44,002 nucleotides of DNA from Bacteroides sp. 519 (GCF_010500955.1 NZ_QVMJ01000018.1:58953-102954), one strand, 5' to 3'; counted from the stretch's first letter, positions 17,819-26,330 are shown. The notes: generated from the letters alone by a model not told the origin. Program-made: numbers and translations.

Positions 17819-18715
17819 TTAGAACTTAACTTCTCCATACATACCCTTCTTGATATAGCCGTTATTCTTTACCTGAATTTTCACTGCATATACAAGGTTT
17901 GCCCTTTCGTCTCGGGTTTGTATGGTTTTTGGGGTAAACTCGGCTTTATCGGATATCCATGTTATTTTTCCGCTATGCTCGGTATAGTCCGAGTCTCCCA
18001 TATCCGAATACACTTTCACCTCCTGACCATTTTTTATTGCAGTTAGCTGGCTGGCAGTTACATAAACTCTCAGATACATTGTTTCTACATCGGCAATTTT
18101 AAAGAGGGCTTTTCCTTGTGCAGCCAGCTCTCCCTGTTCGGCATATTTGGCAAGTACGGTTCCTTTAATGGGGCTTGTGATGATAGATTTGTTAATCTGG
18201 TCGTCCAGTTGAGCAATTTGAGCATTCAATGAAGCACCTTGGTCTGTAAGGCTGTTGTTGGCATTGTTAATGGTTTCGTATTGAGCAGCGAGTTGGCGCT
18301 CCAACAAACTAATCTGAGCATTTATGTCATCAAGTTGTTTTTGGTTGGCAGCATTCAATACAACAAGGTCTCTATAACGTTTCTGTTCATTTTTCTGTGT
18401 TTTTATTTGTTGCTCAATGGCTGCAATCTGTACAGAGGGAGTCGATTTTTTGTTTCTTATGCTTGCTATATTAGCTTCGAGCTGATTCTTTTTAAGGTAA
18501 AGCTGAATTGTATCAATGCATCCCACTTGTTGATTTGCTTCCAGTACATCTCCCTCGTTTATTCGGAATTCTTTTATCTCTCCGTTGCCCTGAGCAGAGA
18601 TTACCACTTCGGTTACTTCAAAAATACCAGATGCGTCATATTTTAATCCTTTGTTGTTGCAGCCGCTCACACTTAAAACAAAGGTTGCTACAACGAGGTA
18701 TTTAAATGTTTTCAT
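17819..18715 (-). CDS. HlyD/YbhG-type periplasmic adaptor lipoprotein
   Basis: The 298-residue membrane-fusion protein bridges the inner-membrane ABC part and the TolC channel. A lipobox VSGC (Cys19) anchors it. The split lipoyl motif (GEIKEFRINEGDVLEANQQV and SPIKGTVLAKYAEQGELAAQGKALF) flanks an alpha-hairpin coiled coil from about 75 to 175. A beta-barrel and membrane-proximal domain follow. It is short for the family but complete. It lies 11 nt after the tolC-like gene. Confidence 0.93.
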   Translation of the reverse strand: MKTFKYLVVATFVLSVSGCNNKGLKYDASGIFEVTEVVISAQGNGEIKEFRINEGDVLEANQQVGCIDTIQLYLKKNQLEANIASIRNKKSTPSVQIAAIEQQIKTQKNEQKRYRDLVVLNAANQKQLDDINAQISLLERQLAAQYETINNANNSLTDQGASLNAQIAQLDDQINKSIITSPIKGTVLAKYAEQGELAAQGKALFKIADVETMYLRVYVTASQLTAIKNGQEVKVYSDMGDSDYTEHSGKITWISDKAEFTPKTIQTRDERANLVYAVKIQVKNNGYIKKGMYGEVKF

Positions 18716-18726
18716 ATCCTTACTCC

Positions 18727-19974
18727 TTAGTTATTAGTTATGTATTTCAAGTTATAAACAGCCTGTAAAAATTCTATTTCATGAATAATTTTATTCTGAA
18801 TGGCTTGTTGTTCGGCATTTACTTCTTTCATCAGATCGAGCACCGATAGTGTTCCATTGTCAACTTTAATTTGGGCCGACCGTTTTACTGAGCCCCGCAA
18901 CCGGATTATGTCATTATCAGAACTTAATAACTCACTGATTTTCCGGATTTCGTTGTTGCTTTGTGTTATGTCAAGATTGTTATTGAAAAGAAATGTTTCG
19001 TGTTGAGCCTCTATCATGCCCTTATTTACTTCGATTGTTTTCAGCTTGTTTTTACGTGTATAGAGATTAGAGAAATTCCAATTTACAGCAACCCCTACTA
19101 TATAATAAGCCGAGAATTTACTTTCGAGCATATTAAGGCCGGGTCTACCGTAACCACCTGTAGCAAAAAGGTTGAACCGGGGCATCAGTGCAGCGTTGAT
19201 TTCTTTTCTTTGTGCATCTACATTTCTCAGTTGGGCATCGTACAGCAATAATTCGGGTCTGTAATTGGTTAGTTTATACGAGTCGCTAATCTTGGGTTTT
19301 ATTAAAGTGCACTCATTCATCCTTTCTCCAATAAAGGCCGAAAGTATTTCGGCATACGCTGTGCGGGTATGGAACAACTCTGTTTCGTGTTGAGTTGCTT
19401 TTATTTGCTCAACTTGAATTGCATCAAGGTCTGCCTGATTTGCCAATCCGTTTCGCATATATGCTGATGTTTGGGTGAAGTTTCGTTTCAGTTCTTCCTG
19501 ATAAAGAGCGTTTTGCTTCAGCATTTCGTCGAAGAGCAGTATGCCAAAGAAGAGTTGGTTCACCCGCTCGCGGATAGCATAAAGAGTAACATCGAGGTGT
19601 TTCCGGTTTACTTCGGCTTGGGTACGGATGTTTTCTTTCTGTGCTTTCATATTGCCTCCATCCCATATACTTTGGTTTAAATCTATGGCGGCGCTGTACT
19701 GGTCTTTTTTCAGGGCTTCTATTCCGGGCATGTCAACAGGTATCTTGGTTACTTGCGACTGGTAGGTTGCTTTTACCGAAACTTGTATCTGGGGCAGGTA
19801 TCCTTTGCTGATGTTGGAAAGGTTGTAGCCTTCGGATTTCTCTATCAGCCCATATTGTTTAATCAGCGGATAGTTCGATGCTGCCTTTGTATAGCAATCT
19901 TCAATGCTTAGCTGGGCATATCCGGTGGTGAACAAGGTAATTGTTACTGCTAACAAGAGTATTCGATGTTTCAT
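18727..19974 (-). CDS. TolC-family outer-membrane efflux protein
   Basis: I take the start at Met15 of the longer frame (ATG at 19972-19974) because MKHRILLLAVTITLFTTGYAQ is then a clean signal peptide; the 14 upstream residues would spoil it and reach towards the operator. The mature protein of about 395 residues has the duplicated OEP arrangement of long helical coiled coils and beta strands (LSIEDCYTKAASNYPLIKQY; then YRPELLLYDAQLRNVDAQRKE). It supplies the outer-membrane channel of the tripartite exporter. The start is 67 nt from the TetR gene stop, and that gap holds the palindrome at 20009-20026. Confidence 0.92.
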   Translation of the reverse strand: MKHRILLLAVTITLFTTGYAQLSIEDCYTKAASNYPLIKQYGLIEKSEGYNLSNISKGYLPQIQVSVKATYQSQVTKIPVDMPGIEALKKDQYSAAIDLNQSIWDGGNMKAQKENIRTQAEVNRKHLDVTLYAIRERVNQLFFGILLFDEMLKQNALYQEELKRNFTQTSAYMRNGLANQADLDAIQVEQIKATQHETELFHTRTAYAEILSAFIGERMNECTLIKPKISDSYKLTNYRPELLLYDAQLRNVDAQRKEINAALMPRFNLFATGGYGRPGLNMLESKFSAYYIVGVAVNWNFSNLYTRKNKLKTIEVNKGMIEAQHETFLFNNNLDITQSNNEIRKISELLSSDNDIIRLRGSVKRSAQIKVDNGTLSVLDLMKEVNAEQQAIQNKIIHEIEFLQAVYNLKYITNN

Positions 19975-20008
19975 TGTTGTATTTCGTTTTGGTGTGTATA
20001 ACAACACG

Positions 20009-20026
20009 GTTAACAATTTTGTTAAC
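20009..20026. promoter_or_regulatory. predicted TetR operator O1 in the tetR-tolC gap
   Basis: GTTAACAA-TT-TTGTTAAC is a perfect 8-bp inverted repeat with a 2-nt centre, extended by imperfect GGT/ACC flanks. It lies about 35 nt before the tolC-like start. Its core, TAACA-N4-TGTTA, recurs upstream of tetR at 20708-20721, a strong internal argument that this is the binding site of the TetR protein encoded between the two. Confidence 0.65.
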
Positions 20027-20041
20027 TACCGATTAAAAAAA

Positions 20042-20659
20042 TTATATCCGTAGTTGATTCAGTACTGTTTCAACATTCATTTGCTTGCGGTGTTCCAGGA
20101 ACTTCTGCTTTTGCTCTTCGTTGTAATCCATGATATCGCACATTACCTGTGCACTCATAAATACAAAAGCATTTAAAGAAATAATATTATAAAGCAGATC
20201 GTAAGGATTCATATAGTGTATTGTTCCTCTGGCTACCTCTGTTTCCATATCTTGTTTTATATTGGCCAGAAGCAGGCTAGCTCTTTCTTTAACAATACCT
20301 ACAAATATGCGTCGTAAGTTATCGTCGTGGCGCACTTCGTTGAATATAAAGCTGGGAAGTTTTTCATTGGCAGCAATAAGATCGAAATGGTCTTCGATAC
20401 CATTTCTGATTTTATCCAGAAAGGGAAGATCCTTTTTAAAGCTGAGAAGAAGAATCTCCGACATCAACTTGGCTTTCCGTTGAAATACTACTTCAAACAG
20501 ATTCTCTTTCGTGCGGAAGTAATAATGGAGCATGGCATGGGTCAGGCCGGCACGTTTGGCTATTTCGGTTGTTCGGGATTTGGCGTATCCTTTTTCCAAA
20601 AATTCGGCCTCAGCAGCTTCAAGGATGAGTTTTTCGTTTTCGGTTTCTTTTATTTGCAT
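20042..20659 (-). CDS. TetR/AcrR-family regulator (CecR-like position)
   Basis: I place the start at Met25 of the longer frame (ATG at 20657-20659), giving 205 residues beginning MQIKETENEKLILEAAEAEF, which is where TetR domains normally begin. The helix-turn-helix reads TTEIAKRAGLTHAMLHYYFRTKENLFEVVF, and the remainder is an all-helical ligand-binding and dimer domain. It is the first gene of the exporter operon. Two matching palindromes, one in its own promoter region and one before tolC, suggest that it represses both. The ligand is unknown. Confidence 0.93.
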   Translation of the reverse strand: MQIKETENEKLILEAAEAEFLEKGYAKSRTTEIAKRAGLTHAMLHYYFRTKENLFEVVFQRKAKLMSEILLLSFKKDLPFLDKIRNGIEDHFDLIAANEKLPSFIFNEVRHDDNLRRIFVGIVKERASLLLANIKQDMETEVARGTIHYMNPYDLLYNIISLNAFVFMSAQVMCDIMDYNEEQKQKFLEHRKQMNVETVLNQLRI

Positions 20660-20707
20660 CTTGTTTTCCGTATGATTGTAGATAACAATAAAAGCTTCTG
20701 CTTTGTT

Positions 20708-20721
20708 TAACAGAATTGTTA
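20708..20721. promoter_or_regulatory. predicted TetR operator O2 upstream of tetR
   Basis: TAACA-GAAT-TGTTA is a perfect 5-bp inverted repeat of the same shape as O1. It lies next to a near-consensus -7 box on the minus strand (CATATTTG at 20729-20736, one mismatch to TAnnTTTG), so a bound repressor would cover the transcription start. It lies about 50 nt before the chosen tetR start. Confidence 0.6.
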
Positions 20722-20791
20722 GATGATGCAAATATGAGATTATTTTTGAATTAAGAGAAGAAGTTGGAAGGATTTAACCTATTTTACAGAA

Positions 20792-20829
20792 CTACCCCGG
20801 TTAAGCTTTGCTTCGCTCACCCGGGGTAG
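20792..20829 (-). terminator. hairpin downstream of the GH88 gene
   Basis: CTACCCCGG (20792-20800) pairs exactly with CCGGGGTAG (20821-20829). Inside the loop is a smaller AAGC-TTT-GCTT hairpin. It stands 12 nt beyond the GH88 stop. No U-tract follows, so it may be a repeat-type palindrome that also ends transcription. Confidence 0.5.
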
Positions 20830-20840
20830 ACTTAAGAAAA

Positions 20841-22112
20841 CTAATCTTGCATTTTCAACCTTTGTAACCCTTCTAAATAATAGTAATCTGCATAATTGAT
20901 AGGTGTATCCACTTCCGAATTATGAGGTAACGATCCCGTAGAATGTTTCAATATAAACCCATAATTTTCTCCTTTCTTTGCCAGATACTCCGGAGAAGAC
21001 AGATTCTTCAAAATCGCCTCTGCATAATTGAGATATTTTTCTCCACCGGATACAAGTGTGCTTAATTCTATTAACGCCGAGGCTGTAATACTGGCAGCCG
21101 AGGCATCGCGCGGGGTATCTATTTCTACAGGAGCATCATAATCCCAGTAAGGAATGCTATCATTGGTTTTTACCCGCTCCATAATCATATCAGCAATGTG
21201 GATGGCTTGGTTTAAGAATACGGTATCCTTGGTTTCGCGATAACAAGAAGTGTATCCATAAACTGCCCAAGCCTGACCGCGCGACCAGGCCGACTCATCG
21301 TTGCGGCCCTGATGCGTTTCTTTCTTCTCTACCGTTCCATCCTCGTTGTAGCTAACAAGATGATACGAAGTGTAATCCGGACGGAAATGATGTTTCATTG
21401 TAGTCTGTGCATGGGTAACAGCAATGTTATAGTATTTGTTGTTACCTGTTATTTTGCTGGCAGAGAATAATAAATCCAGATTCATCATGTTATCAATGAT
21501 AACCGGAAAGTTCCACGTGCCAAAATCCCATGAACGGATACAACCAATAGCCGGATTAAAACGGTTGCACAAAGCATCTGCCGTTTCAACAATTACAGTG
21601 GCGATGGTATCGTTATGCGCCAAACGAAGGGCATTGCCATAGCTACAATTAATCATAAATCCTAAATCATGTGTGCCTGGCATGGTATGAATGGGATACA
21701 AAATATTTGTGTATCGAACAGCCTGCTGTTTCAGCTCCTCATCGCCGGTTAATTCGTAGGCATACCATAAGCTGCCAGGGAAGAAGCCGGAAGTCCAGTC
21801 GGAAATCGGACAATTTCTTTGTTGACCACTTAAGGCTTTTTTTGAATGAACTTCCAACGGATCGTCTGAAACTACAACATCGTGACCCAATTGGTGAACA
21901 AGAAAAGCCTCGTCATGGTATGTCCATGTGGAACGGGGCAACAACATACTGTCGTTCAGCATACGGGCAGATTGTTTCAACTGATAAGATGCAATGTCTA
22001 ATGCATGAGTTGTGCAGTCTGTATTCTGTTGTACCTGCCTACAGGACATAAAGCAGAGGCCTACTATTAACAACGGCAGTGGCCAGGTCTTTACTTTTTT
22101 TCTTCTAATCAT
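20841..22112 (-). CDS. GH88-family unsaturated glucuronyl hydrolase, lipoprotein
   Basis: The 423-residue product has an N-terminal lipoprotein signal (CFMSC, Cys24) after a basic stretch. It matches family GH88/(alpha/alpha)6-barrel enzymes, which remove the 4,5-unsaturated uronic acid left by polysaccharide lyases. The motifs DWTSGFFPGSLWYAYELTGD, HDLGFM (the Asp of HDLGF is the expected proton donor), RNDESAWSRGQAWAVYG, and the closing INYADYYYLEGL are present. The substrate could be a glycosaminoglycan or a plant/algal uronide; no lyase is in the window. A 21-nt direct-repeat array and a TAnnTTTG element lie upstream, suggesting activator control. Confidence 0.92.
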   Translation of the reverse strand: MIRRKKVKTWPLPLLIVGLCFMSCRQVQQNTDCTTHALDIASYQLKQSARMLNDSMLLPRSTWTYHDEAFLVHQLGHDVVVSDDPLEVHSKKALSGQQRNCPISDWTSGFFPGSLWYAYELTGDEELKQQAVRYTNILYPIHTMPGTHDLGFMINCSYGNALRLAHNDTIATVIVETADALCNRFNPAIGCIRSWDFGTWNFPVIIDNMMNLDLLFSASKITGNNKYYNIAVTHAQTTMKHHFRPDYTSYHLVSYNEDGTVEKKETHQGRNDESAWSRGQAWAVYGYTSCYRETKDTVFLNQAIHIADMIMERVKTNDSIPYWDYDAPVEIDTPRDASAASITASALIELSTLVSGGEKYLNYAEAILKNLSSPEYLAKKGENYGFILKHSTGSLPHNSEVDTPINYADYYYLEGLQRLKMQD

Positions 22113-22175
22113 AGTGATTATGTGTTATTGATGTAATAGAATTAAAGATTGATTTTTTCACTTATATTCCATTAG

Positions 22176-22183
22176 CAAAACTA
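22176..22183 (-). promoter_or_regulatory. putative -7 element for the GH88 gene
   Basis: The minus-strand sequence TAGTTTTG matches TAnnTTTG about 64 nt before the start codon. The -33 box is missing at the expected spacing, consistent with activation from the direct repeats just upstream. Confidence 0.45.
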
Positions 22184-22206
22184 TCACAAAGACAGAAGAA
22201 AGGGAT

Positions 22207-22288
22207 TTGCGTTTGTTGAAAAGAGTTATAATTTGGGTAAGGTAGATTGCAATTTGGTGTAGAATAGTTGCAATTTGGTGCAGAAAGG
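22207..22288 (-). promoter_or_regulatory. 21-nt direct-repeat array, likely activator sites
   Basis: Three adjacent 21-nt units begin at 22226, 22247 and 22268, the last two differing at only four positions (TTGCAATTTGGTG core). A decayed fourth unit begins near 22207. The array ends where the position of the -33 box would begin. A 21-nt period is two helical turns, so bound proteins would stack on one face, as AraC-type or hybrid two-component regulators do. No regulator gene is adjacent. Confidence 0.55.
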
Positions 22289-22337
22289 AAGGAGTTAAAG
22301 CTTTAGATGCTTTAAAGTATCTCAGCTTTAACTCCTT
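22289..22337 (-). terminator. long hairpin downstream of the GH36 gene
   Basis: AAGGAGTTAAAGCT (22289-22302) and AGCTTTAACTCCTT (22324-22337) form a perfect 14-bp stem with a 21-nt loop, about 38 nt past the GH36 stop. On the minus strand it is followed by CCTTTCTGC rather than a strict U-run, so termination is probable but not certain. Confidence 0.6.
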
Positions 22338-22374
22338 TTATACTTGAGTATGAATAATGCAGGTTGAGTTATCT

Positions 22375-24567
22375 TTATTCTGCCGTAATCTCTATCATCC
22401 GGCTATTCATTTTACCACCCGTAAATGCTTCAATACCTATTTTCATTAAATAATCGCCGGTATAGGTTTTACCGTTTGCTTTTAAGCGCGATTTTGCACC
22501 CGGCATCAAGTTGATTTCCTCTACTTTGTATCGACGGTTAGGATCAAGGTTCTGCAATTTAACCGGGAATACCTTTTCGCTGAAACGTGGGAATATATCG
22601 TAAGTAAAGAGAACGGCTTTACTCTTTTCTTCGTTCATGTACATTACAGCCGTATGGTTGGTATCGTAAGGAGAAACCAATCTGTACTGATCGCCATCAA
22701 GAATTACTTTTTTCAATCTGTTGTAGTTCTTAACAGCCAGTTTACAGAACTCTTGTTCTTTCTCGTTAAGATCGGCAAAAGAGATATCGAAACCAAATTT
22801 GCACATCATGGCAACATCGGCACGGAACTTGATACTGGCACTTCTGTTCCAGCTGGTTACATGGGCAGCCATTGCTTTGGCAGGGAAAATCTGCGAGAAT
22901 CCCCACTGAATGTATAACCGTTCAACCGGATCGGTATTGTCGCTACACCAAAATTCGGAGAAGTATTTCAAGGCTTCGTAATCGCAACGACCGCCACCAC
23001 CGGCACAAAGCATGAACTCTACATCCGGATAAGCATCTCTAACTCTTTTAAATACATTGGTAACACCACGTACATGGTCTATGTAAAGCTGGTTTTGTTT
23101 TTCTTTGAGGTATGGAGAATAGATATTTGTTATCATTGAGTTACAATCCCATTTAAAGAAAGCTATTTCGGGATTCTCTTTCATTATCTTATCTACAACA
23201 CCAAACACAAAATCCTGAACTTTAGGATTAGCCAAATCCAGCACTAACTGACTACGATAGTAGTAAGGCTTGCGGTTAGGCAGCTGAATTACCCAATCGG
23301 GATGCTTTTCGTACAATTCGCTTTTAGGATTTACCATTTCGGGCTCAATCCAGATTCCAAATTTAATGCCGGCTTTCTTTGCTGTTTCTACCAGATGAGG
23401 AATGCCATTAGGCAATTTGCTGCGCATTACTTCCCAATCACCTAATCCGGCATGTGCGCCTACACGTGGATGTTTGTTACCAAACCAGCCATCATCGAGC
23501 AAGAAAAGATCAACACCCAGTTCTTTGGCTTCGTTCATCAATACTTCTAAACGGGCCTCGTCGAAGTTGAAATAGGTTGCTTCCCAGTTATTTAACAGTA
23601 CATATCTGTCTTTTTCACCATCTTTCAATTGGTATTTGCGTGCCCATTTGTGCAGGTTGCGGCTGGCTTTACCTGTACCTTGGTCGCTCATGGTGAAAAT
23701 AAACTCGGGAGTTGTAAAGAGTTCGTTGGGTTTTAGTTCGTAATTAGAGGCATAAGGATTCATTCCGGAGATTACACGCAGGTTTCCAACATTATCTATC
23801 TCGAAGGTAAATTGAAAATTGCCTGTCCATGCAATGGTACCCAGAACTACATCTCCTTGATTTTCGGACACTTCCTGTCCTAATCCCAGTTCAAAGAAAG
23901 GGTAACAATGCATTGCTGCACGCGAACCCAATTTGGTTTCCAAAACTTTCTTACCGAATTGCAGTTGCTGGTTGCTCATTCTTACTTCGCTTGCCCAGTC
24001 GCCACTGAACTCTGTTAGATAATAAGCAGGACTTTCAAAATAAATCATGTTCGATGCATACCGGCTTATTGTAACTGGTTTCTTTTCGGTATGCTTAATT
24101 TCGGTCCATGTTTTTATAATATTTTCTTTTGCATAGGCAAGGTAGTAAAGGCTAACTTCAACAGGATATACATCATCTTTTAAATGGATAACTGTTTCGG
24201 TTACATTACCGTCTTTTTTTGTTTGATTGTGGGATACATAGCGGAAAATAGAAGTCATGTTCCCATCATTGTGCTGAATAGCAAAAGCCGGCTCGAAATA
24301 ATCTTCGGCGCCAGAGGCCGGATAAACTTCCCATCCGCGGGGAGTTACAGGTGCATCGGCAGCGGGGCCGGATACAAAATAAGAAAGGTTTTCGGCATCA
24401 CTGTTTACTACCAATCTGGGCCCTAAGTACGATTGGTATAATCTGCCTGTTGGGGCTGTACACAGTATTAAATCTGTTTCGTTGGTGCCGATTCTGATAA
24501 CTGTTTGCTGACTGTAGAGTTGAAGTACTGCTACAAACGACATCAGCATTAAAAACATTTTTTTCAT
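22375..24567 (-). CDS. GH36-family alpha-galactosidase, secreted
   Basis: The 730-residue product has a signal peptide (LQLYSQQ cleavage region). It has a beta-sandwich N-terminal domain up to about 300 and a TIM barrel from about 320 to 640. The retaining catalytic pair is visible: nucleophile Asp474 in FFKWDCN and acid/base Asp543 in CSDNTDP. Further GH36 marks are NNWEATYF, LLDDGWFG and GIWIEPEMVNPKSELY. A small C-terminal beta domain closes it. It removes alpha-1,6- or alpha-1,3-linked galactose. Linkage cannot be told from sequence, but the neighbouring GH109 and GH88 favour a host-type or complex glycan. Confidence 0.95.
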   Translation of the reverse strand: MKKMFLMLMSFVAVLQLYSQQTVIRIGTNETDLILCTAPTGRLYQSYLGPRLVVNSDAENLSYFVSGPAADAPVTPRGWEVYPASGAEDYFEPAFAIQHNDGNMTSIFRYVSHNQTKKDGNVTETVIHLKDDVYPVEVSLYYLAYAKENIIKTWTEIKHTEKKPVTISRYASNMIYFESPAYYLTEFSGDWASEVRMSNQQLQFGKKVLETKLGSRAAMHCYPFFELGLGQEVSENQGDVVLGTIAWTGNFQFTFEIDNVGNLRVISGMNPYASNYELKPNELFTTPEFIFTMSDQGTGKASRNLHKWARKYQLKDGEKDRYVLLNNWEATYFNFDEARLEVLMNEAKELGVDLFLLDDGWFGNKHPRVGAHAGLGDWEVMRSKLPNGIPHLVETAKKAGIKFGIWIEPEMVNPKSELYEKHPDWVIQLPNRKPYYYRSQLVLDLANPKVQDFVFGVVDKIMKENPEIAFFKWDCNSMITNIYSPYLKEKQNQLYIDHVRGVTNVFKRVRDAYPDVEFMLCAGGGGRCDYEALKYFSEFWCSDNTDPVERLYIQWGFSQIFPAKAMAAHVTSWNRSASIKFRADVAMMCKFGFDISFADLNEKEQEFCKLAVKNYNRLKKVILDGDQYRLVSPYDTNHTAVMYMNEEKSKAVLFTYDIFPRFSEKVFPVKLQNLDPNRRYKVEEINLMPGAKSRLKANGKTYTGDYLMKIGIEAFTGGKMNSRMIEITAE

Positions 24568-24593
24568 TATTATTGATATTATTGTTCTACTTG

Positions 24594-24790
24594 AGGAGGT
24601 AAAGTGAGGTAGAGTGAGGTAAAGTGAGGTAGAGTGAGGTAAAGGAGGTAGAGTGAGGTAAAGGAGGTAAAGTTAATAAAGGAGGTAAAGTGAGTGGTAA
24701 AGGTACTAAAGTCTATACTTTAACTTTATCTCCTTTTACCTACTCTACCTCCTTTACCTCACTTTACCTCCTTTACCTCACTCTATCTCC
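24594..24790. repeat. G/A-rich 10-nt tandem repeat forming a long inverted repeat
   Basis: The plus strand from about 24594 to 24703 is built of GAGGTARAGT units (10 nt, about ten copies with slippage). From about 24720 to 24790 it carries the complement (ACTTTACCTC/ACTCTACCTC), with a short A/T-rich centre. The right end touches the stop codon of the GH109 gene (24791-24793), and the left end is about 27 nt from the GH36 start. A transcript from GH109 to GH36 would fold this into a very long imperfect hairpin. Confidence 0.85.
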
Positions 24791-26185
24791 TTATTTTGCA
24801 AATTCAAGCTTAGGTAGCTTATTCCATGCTCCTCTTGTAAAGTCTGGAATTTCAACCGGAGCAGAATTGTTATCTAACGATTTTTCTGTTAGAGGTATTA
24901 AACAGCACCATTCAGCAAGGTCATAAACGTCCATATCTAATGGAAGTCCATTTTGCAAACAGTAAATTAAACGATAGTCCATAATGAAGTCCATACCACC
25001 ATGACCACCAACTTTCTTAGCTGTTTCAATCAGTTCATCGTTAACAATATAGTGTTGGTATTTCTCCATCAGTTCCTTTCTTAGATCTTCGGAAACAAAA
25101 CGATGCGCATTGAGGTTTTCGTGGTTCTTGGCTATTTCCGGATCAATTTCGCCAGCATCAAGAGCATATCCTTGAACCGGATACTTATTAGCAAATCCTT
25201 TAGTACCTGTTAGCTGATACATACGGCTGTAAGGACGTGGAGATGTTACGTTGTGCTCAATCAAAATAGACTTACCTTTCTCGGTACTGATAAGAGTTGA
25301 AGTATGGTCACCATTTCTGAAATCTGTAACATCTTCACCTCTGGTTTCTTTAATGAAAGCAGGGTTACCAATTGCTTTTGTATCAACAGATACCAGGTAG
25401 TTCATTTTGTCACCTCTATGGATATTCATTGCCTGACAAACTGGTCCAAGTCCGTGAGTAGGATATACATCACCACGGTGGTCTTTGTTGATCTTCATAC
25501 GCCAGTCGTCCCAATAGTCGTTCCAGAAAGGTTGTAAACCGTGAATGTAAGCACCTTCGCCATGAATAACTTCACCCAGTACGCCTTGTTGAGCCATGCT
25601 GAGGGTTGTTAGTTCAAAGAAGTCGTACACACAGTTTTCTAACTGCATACAATGTTTGCGGGTTTGTTCTGATGTGTTGATTAGCTCCCAGATTTCTTCC
25701 ATAGTAAGCGCTGCAGGAACTTCAATAGCCACATGTTTGCCATCTTTCATGGCTTTTACACCCATCTTAGCATGAGTTTTCCAATCGGTAGCAATGTAAA
25801 CAAGGTCAACGTTAGGTAATTCGGTTACTTTTTCCCAAACGTTTTCATCACCATAGAATTCCTGTGCAGCAGGTTTTCCATATTTTGCCAACAACTCATT
25901 GGCTTTCTTTACACGTTCTTCGCGAATGTCGCAGATAGCAACTACCTCAACACCGTCGATACGAGCCATACGGCCTACAGCACCTGGGCCACGCATACCT
26001 ACACCAATAAAAGCTACTCTGACTGTTGGAATCGGATCGGCTTTTAACAACAAAACATCTTGCTGCCCAGCCGGACGTGGGGGCGTTGGGGTTGGAATCA
26101 CTCCTGCTGTAGCCTGCTGCACCGGGGCAGAGGTACACATGCAGAAACTTGCTATCACTGCTAGCGATAAAAGGATTTTTTTCAT
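24791..26185 (-). CDS. GH109 NAD-dependent alpha-N-acetylgalactosaminidase
   Basis: The 464-residue Gfo/Idh/MocA-fold enzyme belongs to GH109, which cleaves terminal alpha-GalNAc (blood group A-type epitopes) by an NAD-assisted redox-elimination mechanism. Visible features are the Rossmann motif GVGMRGPGAVGR at 61-72, EVPAAL at 155-160, the segment THGLGPVCQAMNIHRGDKM at 243-261, and KVGGHGGMD with His395 as the family's proposed catalytic histidine. The ending DVYDLAEWCC...IPDFTRGAWNK is also typical. The N-terminus is secretory with cysteines at 15 and 17, a possible lipid anchor. It probably shares a transcript with GH36. Confidence 0.94.
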   Translation of the reverse strand: MKKILLSLAVIASFCMCTSAPVQQATAGVIPTPTPPRPAGQQDVLLLKADPIPTVRVAFIGVGMRGPGAVGRMARIDGVEVVAICDIREERVKKANELLAKYGKPAAQEFYGDENVWEKVTELPNVDLVYIATDWKTHAKMGVKAMKDGKHVAIEVPAALTMEEIWELINTSEQTRKHCMQLENCVYDFFELTTLSMAQQGVLGEVIHGEGAYIHGLQPFWNDYWDDWRMKINKDHRGDVYPTHGLGPVCQAMNIHRGDKMNYLVSVDTKAIGNPAFIKETRGEDVTDFRNGDHTSTLISTEKGKSILIEHNVTSPRPYSRMYQLTGTKGFANKYPVQGYALDAGEIDPEIAKNHENLNAHRFVSEDLRKELMEKYQHYIVNDELIETAKKVGGHGGMDFIMDYRLIYCLQNGLPLDMDVYDLAEWCCLIPLTEKSLDNNSAPVEIPDFTRGAWNKLPKLEFAK

Positions 26186-26260
26186 AGATTTTTATTTATT
26201 AATAGTAGAAATAATATCGGTGATAAAATTACAGCCATTTCTTGAAATAAACAAGGAGAG

Positions 26261-26330
26261 AGGAGGTAAAGTGAGGTAAAGTTTTCTCTACTCTACCTCA
26301 CTTTACCTCCTTTATCTCACTCTACCTCAC
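26261..26330. repeat. G/A-rich 10-nt repeat hairpin between DUF3472 and GH109 genes
   Basis: AGGAGGTAAAGTGAGGTAAAG (26261-26281, 21 nt) pairs with the complement at 26291-26311 around a 9-nt loop, with one mismatch or wobble. Further CTCACTCTACCTC units continue to 26330, directly against the stop codon (26331-26333) of the DUF3472 gene. It is the same family as 9312-9352 and 24594-24790. Confidence 0.85.

Noticed and set aside
19975..20016. upstream start for the TolC-like protein
   Set aside because: It would add 14 residues before a clean signal peptide and overlap the predicted operator (20009-20026).
20660..20731. upstream start for TetR
   Set aside because: The extra 24 residues are not part of the TetR domain, and the upstream ATG lies at the predicted promoter.
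24594..26311. AGGAGGT boxes as ribosome binding sites
   Set aside because: They are units of a tandem repeat with no start codon at a proper distance, and Bacteroidetes rarely use such boxes.
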